Assembly (NCBI GenBank): GCA_963921825.1
Contig: OY997590.1
Location: 46,331,039 to 46,395,038, forward strand
Length of the DNA stretch: 64,000 nucleotides
From: Erodium maritimum
Taxonomy: Eukaryota; Streptophyta; Magnoliopsida; Geraniales; Geraniaceae
Direction of reading: 5' to 3'
Within the stretch, counting starts at the first letter, position 1. Every line of letters begins with the position of its first letter. The position numbers and the translations under genes were made by a program. This document shows, piece by piece, positions 53,945 through 64,000 of the stretch. Under the pieces are notes generated by a model. It searched no databases. It was given only the letters and a program-made list of their open reading frames with translations, and was not told where the DNA came from.

Positions 53945-55350
53945 TTGTCGGGCCTCTATCTGACACATGAAGAGGCGGGGAGCCTCGTATCGAGACCTCA
54001 TGATGGTCCCCGATCCATTCCTGGAGTACAGGAAGGCAGTGCGCTCACCCTCAGGACGACGCAGGTACCGGCATCCCACAATGCATCTAGATTCCCTCTT
54101 ATTTCTCGCCTTCCTATACTAGATTTGGAGGATGAGGAGGAGATCTTGGACATCCTTGTTGAAGTCGTCCCGACACAGGCGGATGGACGATATCGCTTCT
54201 CACTAGCAGGCAAAGTTTCGAGGGACGGAAGGCATAACATCATCGCCTTATGTGACGTTATGATTCAGAATTGGAAGGCTCAAGATCTGGAGGTGAAGTT
54301 CCTCAACAAGTAAGTGGCGGCTTTCCACTTCCCGTTAAAGATAATGATGGAATTTATCTACCATTAGCACCCTTGGAGTTTTAGTGGATATCCACTAATT
54401 CTGCTAACCCTTCAGCCGTGCATGCAGGCAAGCTCTATTCCTTTCGTCTACATGGAGATCGGAGTGCGAGCAACAAATGTCCTGGGGGACACTCGTAATG
54501 CCCCAGTACAAGCTCTACTTGTTTTTGCCCACGCAACGGAGGTAATTGATGCACCTATTCCGAAACCACGTCGTTTGGATGATTATCTATGGTTGTGTAT
54601 TAGTATCGATGTAGACAAGCCTTTACGAAGACAGATGCGTCTTCGGTTCCCAGGACATCTAGATTACTCTCTGGTCGGACTGTAGTATTAACGGCTCCTG
54701 GGTTTTTGTGCTCGGTGTGGAAGATTGAATCATCGCATTGAGGCATGCAAAGCTCACTTATCGGGGGTCGTTTGGGACTAAATCCTCTATGACGATTCCA
54801 TTCGGGTTCCGATGGGCTTGGATGTGGATCGACTTCTCACGACGAAGTGAAATGTACCAATTCCACCTCGGGTGGCCTTGGTGGATGATCTCCTCACATC
54901 ATTATCCCTCAATCCAATCAGGGATTTTGTTGGGGAAGTGGAGCAAGTTCTAGACGAGCCCCTATGTTCCCTCCTTTGCGGTTTCTGGCCCTAGGGTTAA
55001 TGGAGGAGGCTCGTACGGAGTCCCGCAACTTGTCTAAGGATGCCCCTGAGAGGGTAGTTCCAATAATGCAGGGGGCGCATCCAGGATCTTTAGTTGGGAA
55101 CCTGTGTATTACAAAGCCCAGCAACTTAGCTAACGTGAAGGAGGATGAGGACCCCATTTTATCTGATCTACCTGCAGGTGGGATTATAACTAGAGCATGG
55201 AAGCAGAAAGAACCTCATGATCAGATGGGAGGTGTAGGCCCTATAAGAACAAAATTAATGAAGTGAAGGGTAAAAGGGAAGACCGAGAATTGCTACATCC
55301 AGAGCACTCAAGTGAAGAAGGTGCTGGAGCTCTCAAGAATATTTCCACTA
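53945..55350 (+). pseudogene. LINE-C ORF1 fragment with CCHC knuckle
   Basis: Plus-strand fragments of the plant LINE ORF1 (DUF4283-like RNA-binding plus CCHC) protein. F-S-L-A-G-K-V-S lies near 54200. F-V-Y-M-E-I-G and the strand I-D-V-D-K-P-L-R-R-Q-M-R (about 54600-54640) follow. Then C-A-R-C-G-R-L-N-H-R-I-E-A-C (about 54710-54751), a perfect C-x2-C-x4-H-x4-C zinc knuckle, in a different frame. A low-complexity tail with frame changes follows to about 55350. No endonuclease or RT follows, and the N-terminus abuts COP-2. It is not part of LINE-A or LINE-B, which are on the minus strand. Confidence 0.65.
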
Positions 55351-55920
55351 ACCCGTCAGCGAATGGATGACGAAGATAGTGAGGACCAATAGGCGAAGGC
55401 TCAACAACAACCTCGCCAGGGACAATGAGAGGACCGGGAGAGGGGGAGAGGGTCGGGAGATGGCCTATCCTCCAAGACCCGAGGCGGGCGATGCTGGGAA
55501 GTCTTAGGAAAGCAAGCAGTGCAGTGCAAGACTTATGTTTTTTATATGGTTATAGTTGGTTTTATTTTAGTCTGTACTATTATTTCTATTGTGTTAGTTG
55601 GTTATTTGGTATTTGTTATAGTTTAATTGAAATTTCGGTAAGACGATGTTCTCAGTGTGTGTCTACGATCCATAGTAGACTAGTTTTACGTGTCCAAGAA
55701 CGTCCGGTCCGTTACGATGCATCCAGACAATATTCAGGAGCCTATAATCTTTGGCCCTACTATATAATTTTTGATTGAGATTAGTGCACTTCCTCAATTA
55801 CTCATTCCAAAAATAATTGAGCTAGAGGTCTGAAGTCTTGTATTTTTCAAAATCACTCTTTCGCACACATTTTGACATTCTCTTGTGAATACCCCAATCG
55901 GAAACGCAACAAATATAAAG
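55351..55920. other. Unassigned AT-rich stretch
   Basis: I see no domain, repeat or element end that I can support. It may be the 3' flank of the LINE-C fragment. ACAAATATAAAGTACT near 55908-55923 resembles ACAAATACAGAGTACT at 58095-58110 and may be one half of the RET-1 target duplication. Confidence 0.4.
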
Positions 55921-55924
55921 TACT

Positions 55925-58095
55925 CTCTTCGCACTGCTAAGATTTCTGTGAAGCCACGGATAAAAAAGAGAGAATTAAGTAACAACATTGACAAATCACC
56001 GTAAGCTAAGTCGTCGCCGTCTCTGTGCGTCCTCCACTGGCGATAGCCGTGCGCTCCGGCCATGCTGTCGTCGGTGGAAGCTTTTCCCTTCCCTTCTCCT
56101 CCCTCCTTTCTTCCCATTTCCTCTCTCCATCTAGCCTTCTTCTTTCAGATCGGAAGCCTCTAGTAGCCTTCCTTGCCGGTCTTGTTCAATCCAGTGGCTC
56201 CTGAGTCCTCTTAGCTCGTCGGACAACTTGGTAGTGGTTTCCCGTAGCTCTGTGTTCGTCGTTGGTGGGTTCTCGCGTCAGCCGGACTTAGTGGTTTTCT
56301 CTGGTCGTTCTCTATGCTGGTGGTGCGGCCTCGTGTGTTGGAGTTCTCAACCGCGTTCTGCTCTCTTGCCAGAGTGGGTGGGCTCGTTCCCTGACCGGCG
56401 TCATCCTTGTCGATGTCGTCGTCTCAGATCCAGTCCTTCTTTCTCGGGTAGGGTTGGACTTGGAGTGTTGGGCCGGAAAGGTGTGGGCTGGTACAAATGT
56501 GGGCCGGTTGCGGGTCGGGCCAAGTGTGGAGCTGGTTTGTGGGTTCTGAACCGGGTCCGGATCATGGAGTGGGCTGACATGTCCGAGTCGGATCCGTGTC
56601 GGGCCAAAATCAGACCCGGTTCAGGTGGTTTTTGGCTCGGTTTGTGGTTTTCGCACTGGGTCGCGACCGTGGTGTAGTACTGGAAGTCCGTATCTTAGTG
56701 GTGTGGTCATCCTGGGCTTTTGACGGATTTTGAGTCCTCACTCGTGTCGGTCTTTATTGATTCGATCAGGTACGACCTTTGTGTGACGTTCACTTCTATG
56801 CTAGTTGCGGTGTCATTTCTGTTCGGGTTTGGGTTGGCTCGTGCTCGGTATCACTATAGGCCTTCCCCTTTAGGTTCTCGCTTGGTTTTCGCTGGTGAGA
56901 AGTAACCGTTTGCGGTTTTGGAACGCTTAGTTCGAGTTCCAGCTTCGGATTTTCGGGAGTTTTGTGTGCTGCGGTTTGCTTAGAAGTCTGGGCTCGTACT
57001 CGGTAGAAATACCGGTCCTTGACTTTGGCCCTTCTCGGTGTTGTCCGATTTAGGTTTTGGAGGGCTGAGTACGAGCTCCATTGTCTGATCCGTCCCTCAC
57101 GTACTCGTTGGTGGAGGGTCTTTCAAATCATTGGAGGTTTCTAGTTCCAGCTCTGATCGTGGGACGCGCTTCTTCGTGCTCCCGGGTGGGGATCGTTGCG
57201 GAACTGTTCTTCCTTCTTTTGGTGATTCGTCTGCTTGCTTGATGTTTCGCTCCAGATCCGGTCGTGGGACGCGCTTCTTCATCCTCCCGGGTGCTGATCG
57301 TCGTGGGTCTAGCGGTTCATCGTGGTACTTATACTGGTATATCCCTCTCTGCAGCCTAAGTTTTGTGTCCCCGCATTGCCCCTTTATCGATTTCGGTTTG
57401 ATATGCTTCTGCTTCTTACCATTATTGTGGTTATGTCTCTCGGTTTAAGGTGTTGGCCACCGGTGAGGGTTTAGGCCTTTGTGCCTTTCAGTTGTTTTCT
57501 TACAAGATTCGTTTTTAGGGGCATCTATGTGATCTGGTGGGTATTACTGATCGGGCCTATCTTTATCGCTTGCGATGTTGACCGTCGATATGTTAGTGTT
57601 CGTCCTCCAGCCTGTGTGACTGGTTGATGATACTAATAAGACAAGTCAGTATCGCTTGTGCTTAATGGTTGACAAATTAGGGTTAAAGACCTTTTCCTTT
57701 TTTGAGGGCTTCATGGTTGTAGAGTGCTTCATGGTTGTAAAATTCGGGTGTTAGGACCTTTTTCTTTTTTGCGGTTGTCAGCTTCTGAGTCTGCGTACTC
57801 AATCATGCTTCAAGGTCTGCGTACCCAGTCTTTACTTCAGGGTCGGCGTACTCATTCACAACTTCAGGGTCTGCGTACCCATTCATTACTTCAGGGTCTG
57901 CGTACCCATTCATTACTTCAAGGTCTGCGTACCCATTCATACTTTCAAGGTGTACGTACCCATTCATAGCTTCAAGTGTGGTAATTTTTGGTGTGATCTG
58001 TTTTTGTTGAGGAGTATGTAGGTAGACTTTTTTTGTTGTACTCCTCTCCTCCTTAAGAGAAGTTTAATTTAAATTTATTTTGCCGATCAAAACAA
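55925..58095 (+). mobile_element. RET-1, putative non-autonomous LINE-like retroposon
   Basis: GC-rich 5' part (about 56000-57450), T-rich 3' part, ending ATTTTGCCGATCAAAAC, a terminus resembling 3' ends of plant L1 elements and of RET-2 (TTTGCTGATAAAAAA). Flanked by imperfect direct repeats ACAAATATAAAGTACT and ACAAATACAGAGTACT. It contains no RT or endonuclease. Open frames in the GC-rich part resemble nothing I recognise. A duplication of about 30 bp with GTGGGACGCGCTTCTTC recurs at about 57159 and 57263. Boundaries are approximate. Confidence 0.5.
57775..57970. repeat. 27-bp tandem repeat in RET-1
   Basis: Seven or so degenerate copies of GGGTCTGCGTACCCATTCAT plus TACTTCA. Period 27 is a multiple of three, which keeps one frame open and gives a repeating R-T-H-S-L-L-Q-G-L peptide; I regard that as incidental. 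Confidence 0.88.
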
Positions 58096-58110
58096 ATACA
58101 GAGTACTTGG

Positions 58111-58429
58111 TTGATCTACTGGAACGAATGAATAACTATTTGATACGCGCATATATGAAAGACATTACTACACGCTTTGGGCTTCGAACCTCTATTAATA
58201 TAGCGATTAGGAATATGTCCTTAGCAAGTACTACATTCATATACATACCATAGATCAATTGATGACTAAAACAGCAACATGAAATCAATATTCATTAGTT
58301 TACACGTCTAACAAAAAGAAGCCGAACCTCTTCAATCATTCAATCATTAATGTATAGAGTCAATTAATTACAACCCCATCACTCAACCTTCGTAACTGTC
58401 GGAGATTTTCATTCTATCATATGATAGAC
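58111..58429. other. Unassigned AT-rich stretch between retroposons
   Basis: No coding frame, repeat or element end recognised. Probably older inserted or host intergenic DNA that received RET-2. Confidence 0.4.
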
Positions 58430-58444
58430 AACTCGTTTTAAGAA

Positions 58445-60141
58445 AGCAAAGAAGACAAAATTTGATATGAATAAAAGTAATGTGGGAGTGTAATTGTTGA
58501 CGAATCCCTAGACTCCTGTAAACCCTAACCGCCCCCGAGCTTCCATCTTCTTCCCCTCCGTCTCGTCGGCGACTCTACCTTCCCTTTCTCTTACTTTTCC
58601 CTTCTCCTTCGTTGTTTTCCCTTCCCCTAGCTCTTCCCCTGTTCCACTTTCCTCGACGGCGTCTGGGCACTTGTGGGGACCGGGACTGCTTGTGCTCGCC
58701 GGTGGGTGCTCGAGTTTGAGGTCGTGACCCTACTCCGGTGCTTTCCCTGCTACGGCGTCCTTCTCGCCGGTATTTTGTGGATCTGAAGTCTCCAGATCTG
58801 ATTTGGAGTTTGGTTTGACTATCGTCCGGCATCCTTGGGTCGTCTACCTTCCGTGAAGCCTTAACCCAGCCTTCTATCTGCTCGTCGGCGTCTCTGCTCT
58901 CCGGCCGGATTTGTTTTCAGATATATGTGAAGACCTTTTCAGGAAAGACCATCCCTGTGGTGGTTAAGATTCGTGACAAAGAGGGCTATCCGATGTACCA
59001 GCAGTGTCTCTCCTCTTGGACGAGAAGCAACTTGAGGATGAGCTCACTCTTGCTGATTACAACATTCGGAACGAGTCTACCCTTCAATTGCTTCTCTGTC
59101 CCAGTCGCACATGTTAAGAACTTCCATGAGGGTTTGGTTCGCCGACCTTGGCAGACGGTGAAGATGTGGGACGGGCCTGGTTTTAGTTGCTGCATCTTGT
59201 AGTTGAAGGTTGGAGTTTTGGTGGTTGGTTACTGGCACTTTTGGTTCTGCCGTGGAGTTGTTGTTCCAGTTTATTGGGCATGCCGGTGTTGAGTTTTTCT
59301 GATCCATTGTGGGAAGAGTTTCTGGTATGGATTCTCTGTGGTTTGGACTGCCTTACAGACGGTTTTGGTTTCGATCTCCTCCAACTCGCCCTCTCAAGGC
59401 TTGGGTAAGGCGTCTCATATTTTCCCCATATTCTGATTAGTTATTGTGATTGCATTACTTTGTTCCGTAGAGTCGGAGTCCATTTAGTCTTTTGTTTTCC
59501 CAATCCGTGGTGATTTAGGGCTTGTCGGGAATGGTGTTGGCTTCTGCCGAGTGGTTATAGGTCTTAGTGCCTCTGTTAGAAGACTGTGGACTTCGTTTTC
59601 TAGGGTTATGAAGTATCGATGGTCATTCGATCTCCGACCTTTCTTTGTCGTCTTTTCGGTGTTGCCGTCGACGTGTCGGGGCTCATTCAACTCTTTGAAT
59701 TGAGGGTCTTGATGAGAGGGGTTGCTTATTATGATTTCTGATTCGAATGTGGGGTGTTTCGAGTGTTGGTCGAGTCGGTTTGAGCTTCATGGTTGGCATA
59801 TTTAGGTTTTCAGACCTGTTTTATTGTTAGTAGTTGTTCTAGGATTTAGAACGCTTTTGTTTGTTCTGTCTTTGTTGACAGTAGTTTACTTCATGGTTGC
59901 TAATTCATCTTTGGTAAGAGTCATGTTACAATCCTTGCGTGGGTTTGTTCGTTTGGTTTCAGTTTTCTTCATGTGAGTTAAATCTAGGTTTTAGACCTGT
60001 GTTTTACCCAATGTTTGGGTTTGGTTTACTGTTTTGAGATGCCTATATGGCATACTCTTTGGTGTAACGAGGGTTCGCCCTTGACCCTGTTTCCGTTTTG
60101 ATAACTTGGTTCTTCTATAAAAATAATTTGCTGATAAAAAA
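58445..60141 (+). mobile_element. RET-2, retroposon carrying a ubiquitin-derived sequence
   Basis: Flanked by a perfect 15-bp direct repeat AACTCGTTTTAAGAA (58430-58444 and 60142-60156), the length expected of LINE-mediated target-primed insertion. The 3' end is TTTGCTGATAAAAAA, an A-rich tail. The 5' portion is C/T-rich (58505-58640), a ubiquitin-like coding segment lies at 58918-59100, and the 3' half is T/G-rich like a plant L1 3' UTR. No RT or endonuclease is present, so it would need LINE proteins supplied in trans. Confidence 0.8.
58918..59100 (+). pseudogene. Ubiquitin-derived coding segment inside RET-2
   Basis: The plus strand reads Q-I-Y-V-K-T-F-S-G-K-T-I, matching ubiquitin residues 2-13 (F4 to Y, L8 to F, T9 to S). 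After V-V-V it skips to K-I-R-D-K-E-G-Y-P (residues 29-37), a gap of about 11 residues covering K27. Q-Q-C-L follows. After a one-base frame change near 59008, L-D-E-K-Q-L-E-D-E-L-T-L-A-D-Y-N-I-R-N-E-S-T-L corresponds to residues 45-67. K6, K11, K29, K33 and K48 positions are kept; K63 is Asn. The terminal L-R-G-G needed for conjugation is missing. There is no ATG where Met1 would be. Not functional as ubiquitin. Confidence 0.85.
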
Positions 60142-60156
60142 AACTCGTTTTAAGAA

Positions 60157-60463
60157 TAAATTTCTTAAAGAAATTGCACACCATCGATGTAAACAATAGA
60201 TGTAGAAAATAGAGAGTTACCCATTAGAGTTTTTTTTATCAGCTATTACTTTATTAATGGGAGGAGAAATCTAATAGAAACACTTCATATCCTAAAAACT
60301 GTGTGAACAAATCCTAATCATACAACTTTAAGATCAACATTCACCATAATGCCACATCATAACCCTAATCCTTCCCAAATCTCACGCCACTTTCTTCCTT
60401 TCTCACACAAGCAAGGGCATAATTGTAATAGCATGGTGTCATATGGATAAGTGTCCATATTTT
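60157..60463 (-). mobile_element. Probable LINE 3'-tail remnant, minus strand
   Basis: On the minus strand, TAATAAAGTAATAGCTGATA followed by a run of eight A (about 60228-60254) resembles the RET-2 3' terminus, so this may be a short 5'-truncated LINE or retroposon copy. Upstream limits and target duplication were not found. The rest of the interval has no recognisable feature. Confidence 0.4.
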
Positions 60464-61451
60464 TTTTACCAATTCTTTAATTTAATTTTTCTCTCTTCGT
60501 TTGAACTCCGATTAGTTTCAAACTTGCACCAATATTTTTCTTTTTTCAATGGCTTTAAATTAAGATCAGTCATTAATATATTTTGAAGCACAAAAATAAA
60601 AAATTTATATCGGGGTGATAAAAATAATGTTGAGTGTTGATAAATCGTCACTAATAAATATTTTATATCGGGGTATCAAACTAGTGCTAAATGTTGATAA
60701 AAACATGTACGGATATGATAAAAAACAATTAATGAGGTGATAAAAAACGTGTTCAATTTTGATAATAAGTGTGATAAACTAGAGTTTAGTATTGATAAAA
60801 AAAACATGTGATGGGGTGATAAAACACATATAATTTAGTGATAAACATAGTGTTTAGTGTTGATAAAACTAGTGCTTAGTGTTCATAAAAAAACATGTGA
60901 TGAGGAAATAAAAATAATGTTCAGTATTGGAAAATGAGGTGATAAAACTAGTGTTCAGTGTTAATAAAACAGAGTAAAGTGTTGATAAAACCAGTGTGAA
61001 GTGTTGATAAAAATTACTCAAAAATAATTTCTTTTTAAATCATCCCCGAAATAATTTACTTTTTCTTGTTTTAAAACATATTCACCACTGATATTGATGG
61101 AAAGCCCTTGAAAAAATAAAGATATTGAAGCAAGTTTGAGGTCAATCAGAGTTCAAACGAAGAAGGAAAAATAAAATCATGTTTACTTCTGAAAAATGAG
61201 GTGATAACCCTAATGTCCAGTGGTAATAAAATCAATGTAAATGTTGATAATATCGGTGTAAAGTGTTGATAAAAATTACCCAGGTATAAAAAAATTTAAT
61301 CAGCACCAAAATAATTTTTTTTCCGTGCTTCAAAATATACTCATGACTGATCTTGATAGAAAGCCCTTGAAAAAACAAAAATATTGGCGCAAGTTTGAAG
61401 CCAACCAGATTTCAAACGAAGGGGTAAAATTAAATTTGTGAATTGGTAAAA
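60464..61451. mobile_element. FB-1, foldback element with internal repeat field
   Basis: Long inverted repeats at the ends. 60464-60590 (TTTTACCAATTCTTTAATTT, then CTCTTCGTTTGAA, GTTTCAAACTTG, CACCAATATTTTT, AGATCAGTCAT) is mirrored by 61323-61451 (ATGACTGATCTTGAT, AAAATATTGG, CAAGTTTGAAG, TTCAAACGAAG, AATTGGTAAAA). A third, direct copy of the right arm lies at about 61066-61165. The middle is filled with degenerate GTGTTGATAAAA repeats. No transposase. A clear target duplication was not found, so the superfamily is open. Confidence 0.7.
60590..61290. repeat. Degenerate GTGTTGATAAAA repeat field
   Basis: More than a dozen loosely spaced copies of AGTGTTGATAAAA or GGTGATAAAA, often preceded by AGTG or CTAGTG. 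Spacing is about 20-30 bp and irregular. The block AAAGTGTTGATAAAAATTAC, followed by sequence like the inverted-repeat arm, occurs twice in direct orientation (about 60990 and 61260). Confidence 0.75.
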
Positions 61452-61659
61452 TAATATATATAATAGTTTTACCAAAAAGCCCTTACAACCTATCAAACAA
61501 ATGCTGTTTGTTTCAGTCAACAAGTCAACAACTCAATTGCATCTCATCCATCTATTCTTTAATTGGATGACTTGGATTGGTTCACACGTTTTTTACGTTA
61601 AAAGGTGATTTCTATTTGATTTCTTCTCTTATTGATGGTCCACTTCTTTGAAATAAAGA

Positions 61660-62457
61660 AAAGGACAAGAGTTTAAGTCCTAAACTCTCAAGACACCTAA
61701 AGGATACAAAGTAGTACCCAACTAACCAAAACAACATTTCTAGTTCTCCAAGTCACAACAACAAAACCATAATTCTAAAACCCCACCACACCTGACCCTA
61801 ATTTTCTTGCAATCCAAGTCAACCCACACAATCCTTTCTCAAAACAGCCCCGAACACACCATAATAATACAAATCAAAACAAAACCCCCACCCATACTAG
61901 TCTGCAAATGCCAAAAAAGACCACAACACCCGAACCTATTCCACTGCAATATTATGCAGCAGCAAAACAATTCACCAGAGAAATTTATAGGCTGCAGAAG
62001 TAGTTGTTTCCAAGCCTTTAGAACAAAAAATCAGAGGGTCTGTAAATAAAAAGACCTGCAAAAGCCAACCACCTCAAATCTTCTTGTAGTGCACTCGTAA
62101 AAGACTCCAAGTGATCTGAGTCCCAAAACCCTCACTGCAAATTCCGAGTTGTCAAGGCCTAGTGAGGGGGGCAATTAACAGATCCAATAGTACAAACATG
62201 GACTCAAAGAAAAGTAAAACCAAAACACTCAAGAGAACAACCTAATAAATCTACCCCCACACGGGAAGGATAAAAAAGAAACAAAACCAAAATGGATCCC
62301 CCACACAAGTAACCGGTCTTATAGAAAAGACAGACTCAACTAGACCCTACCTTACCAAACTCACCATCGACTACCACCAAACCCCCACAACCACCCCCAA
62401 AACCCAGCCCCAAGACCAAGAATCACAACAAGAGTAAGTGAAAAATTCCAAAAAACT
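61660..62457 (-). other. LINE-B 3' UTR
   Basis: No domain on either strand. On the minus strand it is rich in GGGTTTTG and GTTTTGGTTT phrases, as in plant L1 3' UTRs. The open plus-strand frame at 61807-62049 reflects this composition only. Confidence 0.55.
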
Positions 62458-64000
62458 TCACCAGCAACAGGCAGGAAAAATTCCAAAAAACTTCACCAGC
62501 AACCAGGAAGCAGGGCTTAAAAAAGTCCAAGAGTAAATGAATTCCAGAAAATCTCCCCCCATAACACTGATGATCCTCCACCAGTCAAGTACTGCAGTCC
62601 ACACCAACCAAAACCTATGACAAGTAAGGAGAAGATGATTTGTTTCTTCAAAGTCCTGACCACAGAAAGGGCAAAGTGTATCTTGTAGATTATAATGAAT
62701 CCCTCTCTCATCTAGAAACAGTTTTGTGGGCAAGGTGAAGACAAGGTGGTCTAGAAAATTTTGGAGGGAGATTAGGAGACCACAACAATTTAGCCCATGG
62801 CTTCATCTGTGATCCACTATCCTCCAAAAGCCAATACATTCTCTTCACTTTGAATCCAGCTTCATGTATTTTCTAGACCACCTTGTCTTCACCTGAGTCT
62901 TGTAGAGAGAAAGGTTGAGCTAATCAGAGAGTAATCTAAATTGTCCCAGCTCCCAACCTCTAAGCTGTCTCCTAAAATGAATGTACCAATTTCCATTATT
63001 CTAGAAATGTAGGACCTTCCAATTTTTTTGTATGGAAAGGTGATAAAGTTTCTAGAATCTCTCCTTTAGAGGTACTTCCAACAACCAGATATCACTCCAA
63101 AAATCTACCCTAGCACCATTACTAACAAACCATTCCAGACCAGATAAACCAACTGCACTGCTGAAGTTTTGATCAGCAAGAAGTGCTTGTATGTGGCTTA
63201 AGAAATTTTGATTCCCTCCAATCTTTAAGTTTGACAGGTCCCAATCTTCTTTGTTCGAACCATTTTGCACAAATGAATTTTTTCCAGAAAGAATTGGTCT
63301 CCAAAGCAAATCTTCACCACCATTTAGCCAAGAGTGCACCATTCATAACATAGAGGTTCTTTATCCCCAGGCCACCCTTCTCCTTTGTTGTACAGATGTT
63401 CCCCCATTTTACTTTGTGTAGTACTTTTTTTGTAACTGAGCCATTCCCCAAGAATCTTCTTTGCTATTTTTTCATCTCAAAATCACCTTCTTTGGAGCTT
63501 TGAATAAGGACATATAATAAAGTGGAAGTGAGGAAAAGGAGGATTTTATTAGTGTGATCCTACCCCTAAAGTTTAGTGTCTTGGATTGCCAAAGATTCAA
63601 TTTCCTCTTGAATTTTTCCAGTATTGGGAGCCAAGTCTTGTATGTTATTGGATTTCCTCCAAGTTTAAACACTAGATAATCAAGTGGTAACTAAGAGGTT
63701 TCACATGCTAGGATCTGAGATACTTGGGAGAGATTTAGTGATCCAGGATTCAGCAATATTCCTTTTGATTTGCTGAAATTAATTCTCAAACTAGAACCAA
63801 GTTGAAAGGCTTTGGGGGAGGATTTTAAATTATGGAGGTGTGATATCTTTGCTTTTAGGATGATGAAGGTGTCATCCGAAAATTGGAGGTGTGAGATCAT
63901 AGGTCCTGACCAGCCACGGGTAATGCCTTCTAAGTCTCCAGAAAGAATCCCTTGTTCTAGAATTAAATGTAACCCTTCTGCAGCAATGGAAAATAATAAT
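62458..64000 (-). pseudogene. LINE-B ORF2, RT C-terminal half to zinc ribbon
   Basis: From high to low coordinate: the RT motif C region, with H-L-Q-F-S-D-D-T-F (about 63890-63865; F-S-D-D in place of F-A-D-D); N-F-R-G-R-I-T-L-I-K-S and L-F-K-A-P-K-K-V (about 63570-63480); then L-A-K-W-W followed by a stop near 63310. Next are the conserved W-F-V-S-N-G and D-I-W-L-L block near 63130-63080 and a zinc-binding end with C-P-F-C-G-Q-D-F and H-L-L-L-T-C-H-R-F (about 62670-62610). Frame changes separate these pieces. The endonuclease and N-terminal RT lie beyond the window. Confidence 0.8.

Larger units (their letters stand above)
61600..64000 (-). mobile_element. LINE-B, plant L1-type, runs off right edge
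   Basis: Minus-strand LINE with RT, post-RT and zinc-ribbon motifs between 64000 and 62458. It continues into an A/C-rich plus strand (T/G-rich on the coding strand) of about 800 bp, typical of a plant L1 3' UTR. V-K-W-G-N-I-C, then K-G-G-L-G-I-K-N-L and A-L-L-A-K-W-W match the corresponding LINE-A block, so both belong to one broad family. The 3' end is somewhere near 61600-61660; no poly(T) run or target duplication is clear. Confidence 0.78.

Noticed and set aside
56228..57450. Host protein-coding gene in the GC-rich plus-strand region
   Set aside because: Open frames are short and in several frames, and no recognisable domain or splice pattern is visible; the 3' end looks like a retroposon.
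58505..59700. Host polyubiquitin or ribosomal-fusion gene
   Set aside because: Only one partial ubiquitin unit, with a deletion, frame change and no terminal glycines, enclosed by retroposon ends and target duplication.

Overview
The window looks like heterochromatic, gene-poor DNA from a flowering plant. I find no host gene, tRNA or rRNA. Nearly every stretch I can assign belongs to a transposable element. The plant assignment rests on Tekay/Del-type Ty3/gypsy chromoviruses (initiator tRNA-Met primer site, AAGGGGGG polypurine tract, C-terminal chromodomain, 2-3.5 kb LTRs), Ty1/copia elements, plant L1-type LINEs and Mutator-type MITEs with 9-bp target duplications. I cannot name the species. 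Element names used below are local labels.

Layout. 1-2.2 kb: minus-strand copia gag/protease remnant (COP-0) and leader. 2.2-23.7 kb: one minus-strand L1 LINE (LINE-A) cut into pieces by a solo gypsy LTR (2456-4840, TSD AACCA), a 13.7-kb gypsy element GYP-1 (5767-19437, TSD ATTTT) and a MITE (19489-19865, TSD TTGTTCCAA). GYP-1 itself carries a solo copia LTR (13974-15661, TSD AATCC) and a copia fragment in its rearranged right end. 23.7-36.6 kb: minus-strand copia COP-1 (LTR and pol 3' part), split by GYP-2 (25275-34998, TSD CAAAG). 36.6-43.0 kb: GYP-3, the only element with recognisable RT, RNase H, integrase and chromodomain. It is 5'-truncated, and its LTR is interrupted by another solo copia LTR (40073-41759, TSD TATAG). 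43.0-53.9 kb: a second copia LTR family (COP-2), split by the minus-strand gag-only gypsy element GYP-4 (43016-51734, TSD GGATC) and a second Mutator-type MITE (53238-53623, TSD TTTCCTTAA). 53.9-55.4 kb: plus-strand LINE ORF1 fragment with a CCHC knuckle. 55.9-58.1 and 58.4-60.1 kb: two non-autonomous retroposons. The second has a 15-bp TSD and contains a decayed ubiquitin-coding sequence. 60.2-61.5 kb: a LINE 3' tail and a foldback element filled with GTTGATAAAA-type repeats. 61.6-64 kb: a second minus-strand L1 (LINE-B), running off the window.

How the parts relate. GYP-1, GYP-2 and GYP-4 keep LTRs, primer site, leader, gag and polypurine tract but have lost most or all of pol. GYP-3 has pol and a related LTR, so it represents the type of autonomous partner that could mobilise them. 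A leader hairpin and an LTR hairpin are conserved between subfamilies and are the best candidates for shared cis-acting signals. All coding regions carry stops or frameshifts. Several stops look like C-to-T changes in CG or CHG context, as expected of methylated plant transposons. All comparisons were made by eye on the given sequence, without alignment software or database searches.
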